Source: Xanthobacteraceae bacterium (GTDB taxonomy: Bacteria; Pseudomonadota; Alphaproteobacteria; Rhizobiales; Xanthobacteraceae). From it: a stretch of DNA of 6,135 bases. Shown here one piece after another: positions 5,980 to 6,135 of this stretch. Location: positions 1 through 6,135 of the forward strand of contig JASHRR010001391.1 in NCBI GenBank assembly GCA_030037185.1, in the 5' to 3' direction. Position 1 is the first letter of the stretch; every line of letters begins with the position of its first letter. The position numbers were made by a program, and so were the translations under genes. The notes beneath the pieces were generated by a model. That model was not told where the DNA came from and made no database searches. It was given only the letters and a program-made list of their open reading frames with translations.

Positions 5980-6135
5980 CGGCGTTTTCTCCCCATCACA
6001 GGAAACCCGAGTCCGGAATTTACCAAGGCTCAGCACCTTACAAAAGTACCTCACGCTCATCCTGAAGTCACACGAATCGTCCCGCCCTGTCCGACAGAGT
6101 CGCCGACCTCATCGACCTTTCGGCTTCCATTTCAG
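5980..6135. other. Upstream region of the third paralogue
   Basis: The 156 bases before the third paralogue's start hold no supported gene. They should carry its promoter and ribosome site. The frame continues open to 6060, but the translation there is not family-like. Anything beyond the window edge cannot be judged. Confidence 0.45.
6017..6043 (-). promoter_or_regulatory. Weak promoter candidate for the third paralogue
   Basis: On the minus strand TTGTAA (6043-6038) and TAAATT (6022-6017) resemble -35 and -10 boxes, but the 15-base spacer is shorter than ideal. The -10 box would lie about 37 bases before the ATG at 5979, a reasonable leader length. This AT-richer patch is the best candidate I see in the leader; it remains a guess. 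Confidence 0.2.

Overview
The window is GC-rich DNA with strong Shine-Dalgarno sites. It most likely comes from an alphaproteobacterium of the Hyphomicrobiales (Bradyrhizobium-like) type. That placement is inference: it rests on base composition, the general look of the proteins and the close match of one remnant to proteobacterial ClpA N-domains. No rRNA, tRNA, CRISPR array, transposase or integrase was recognised.

Four intact genes are supported. Three encode paralogous exported proteins of about 300 residues (891-1799 +, 2330-3238 +, 5062-5979 -). All share a core motif of the form W-[YF]-G-[DE]-S-[IV]-G-H-Y-E-G, followed after a short gap by L-V-V-D-T. Each has exactly two cysteines in matching positions and an N-terminal signal peptide. 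I know this as a widespread bacterial family, often present in several copies, but I know of no assigned function. The fourth gene (3601-4377 -) encodes a cytosolic glutathione S-transferase family protein.

Layout: 1-790 holds no recognisable gene. A leader with inverted repeats (784-871) precedes the first paralogue. The span between the first two paralogues carries a decayed, start-less and frame-shifted fragment of a ClpA N-terminal domain (about 2068-2294), which runs up against the start of the second paralogue. A 362-base convergent gap separates that gene from the GST gene. A 684-base gap, possibly holding decayed coding sequence, lies between the GST gene and the third paralogue upstream of it on the minus strand. 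The four genes cover 3513 of 6135 bases (57 percent), low for a bacterial chromosome. With the ClpA remnant, this suggests an eroding or rearranged accessory region.

How the genes work together is not shown by the sequence. The paralogues probably act outside the cytoplasm, with a disulfide bond, and the GST acts inside. A shared role in handling some small molecule is only a guess. I see no clear new defence, conflict or mobile system; the most notable content is the cluster of uncharacterised exported paralogues.
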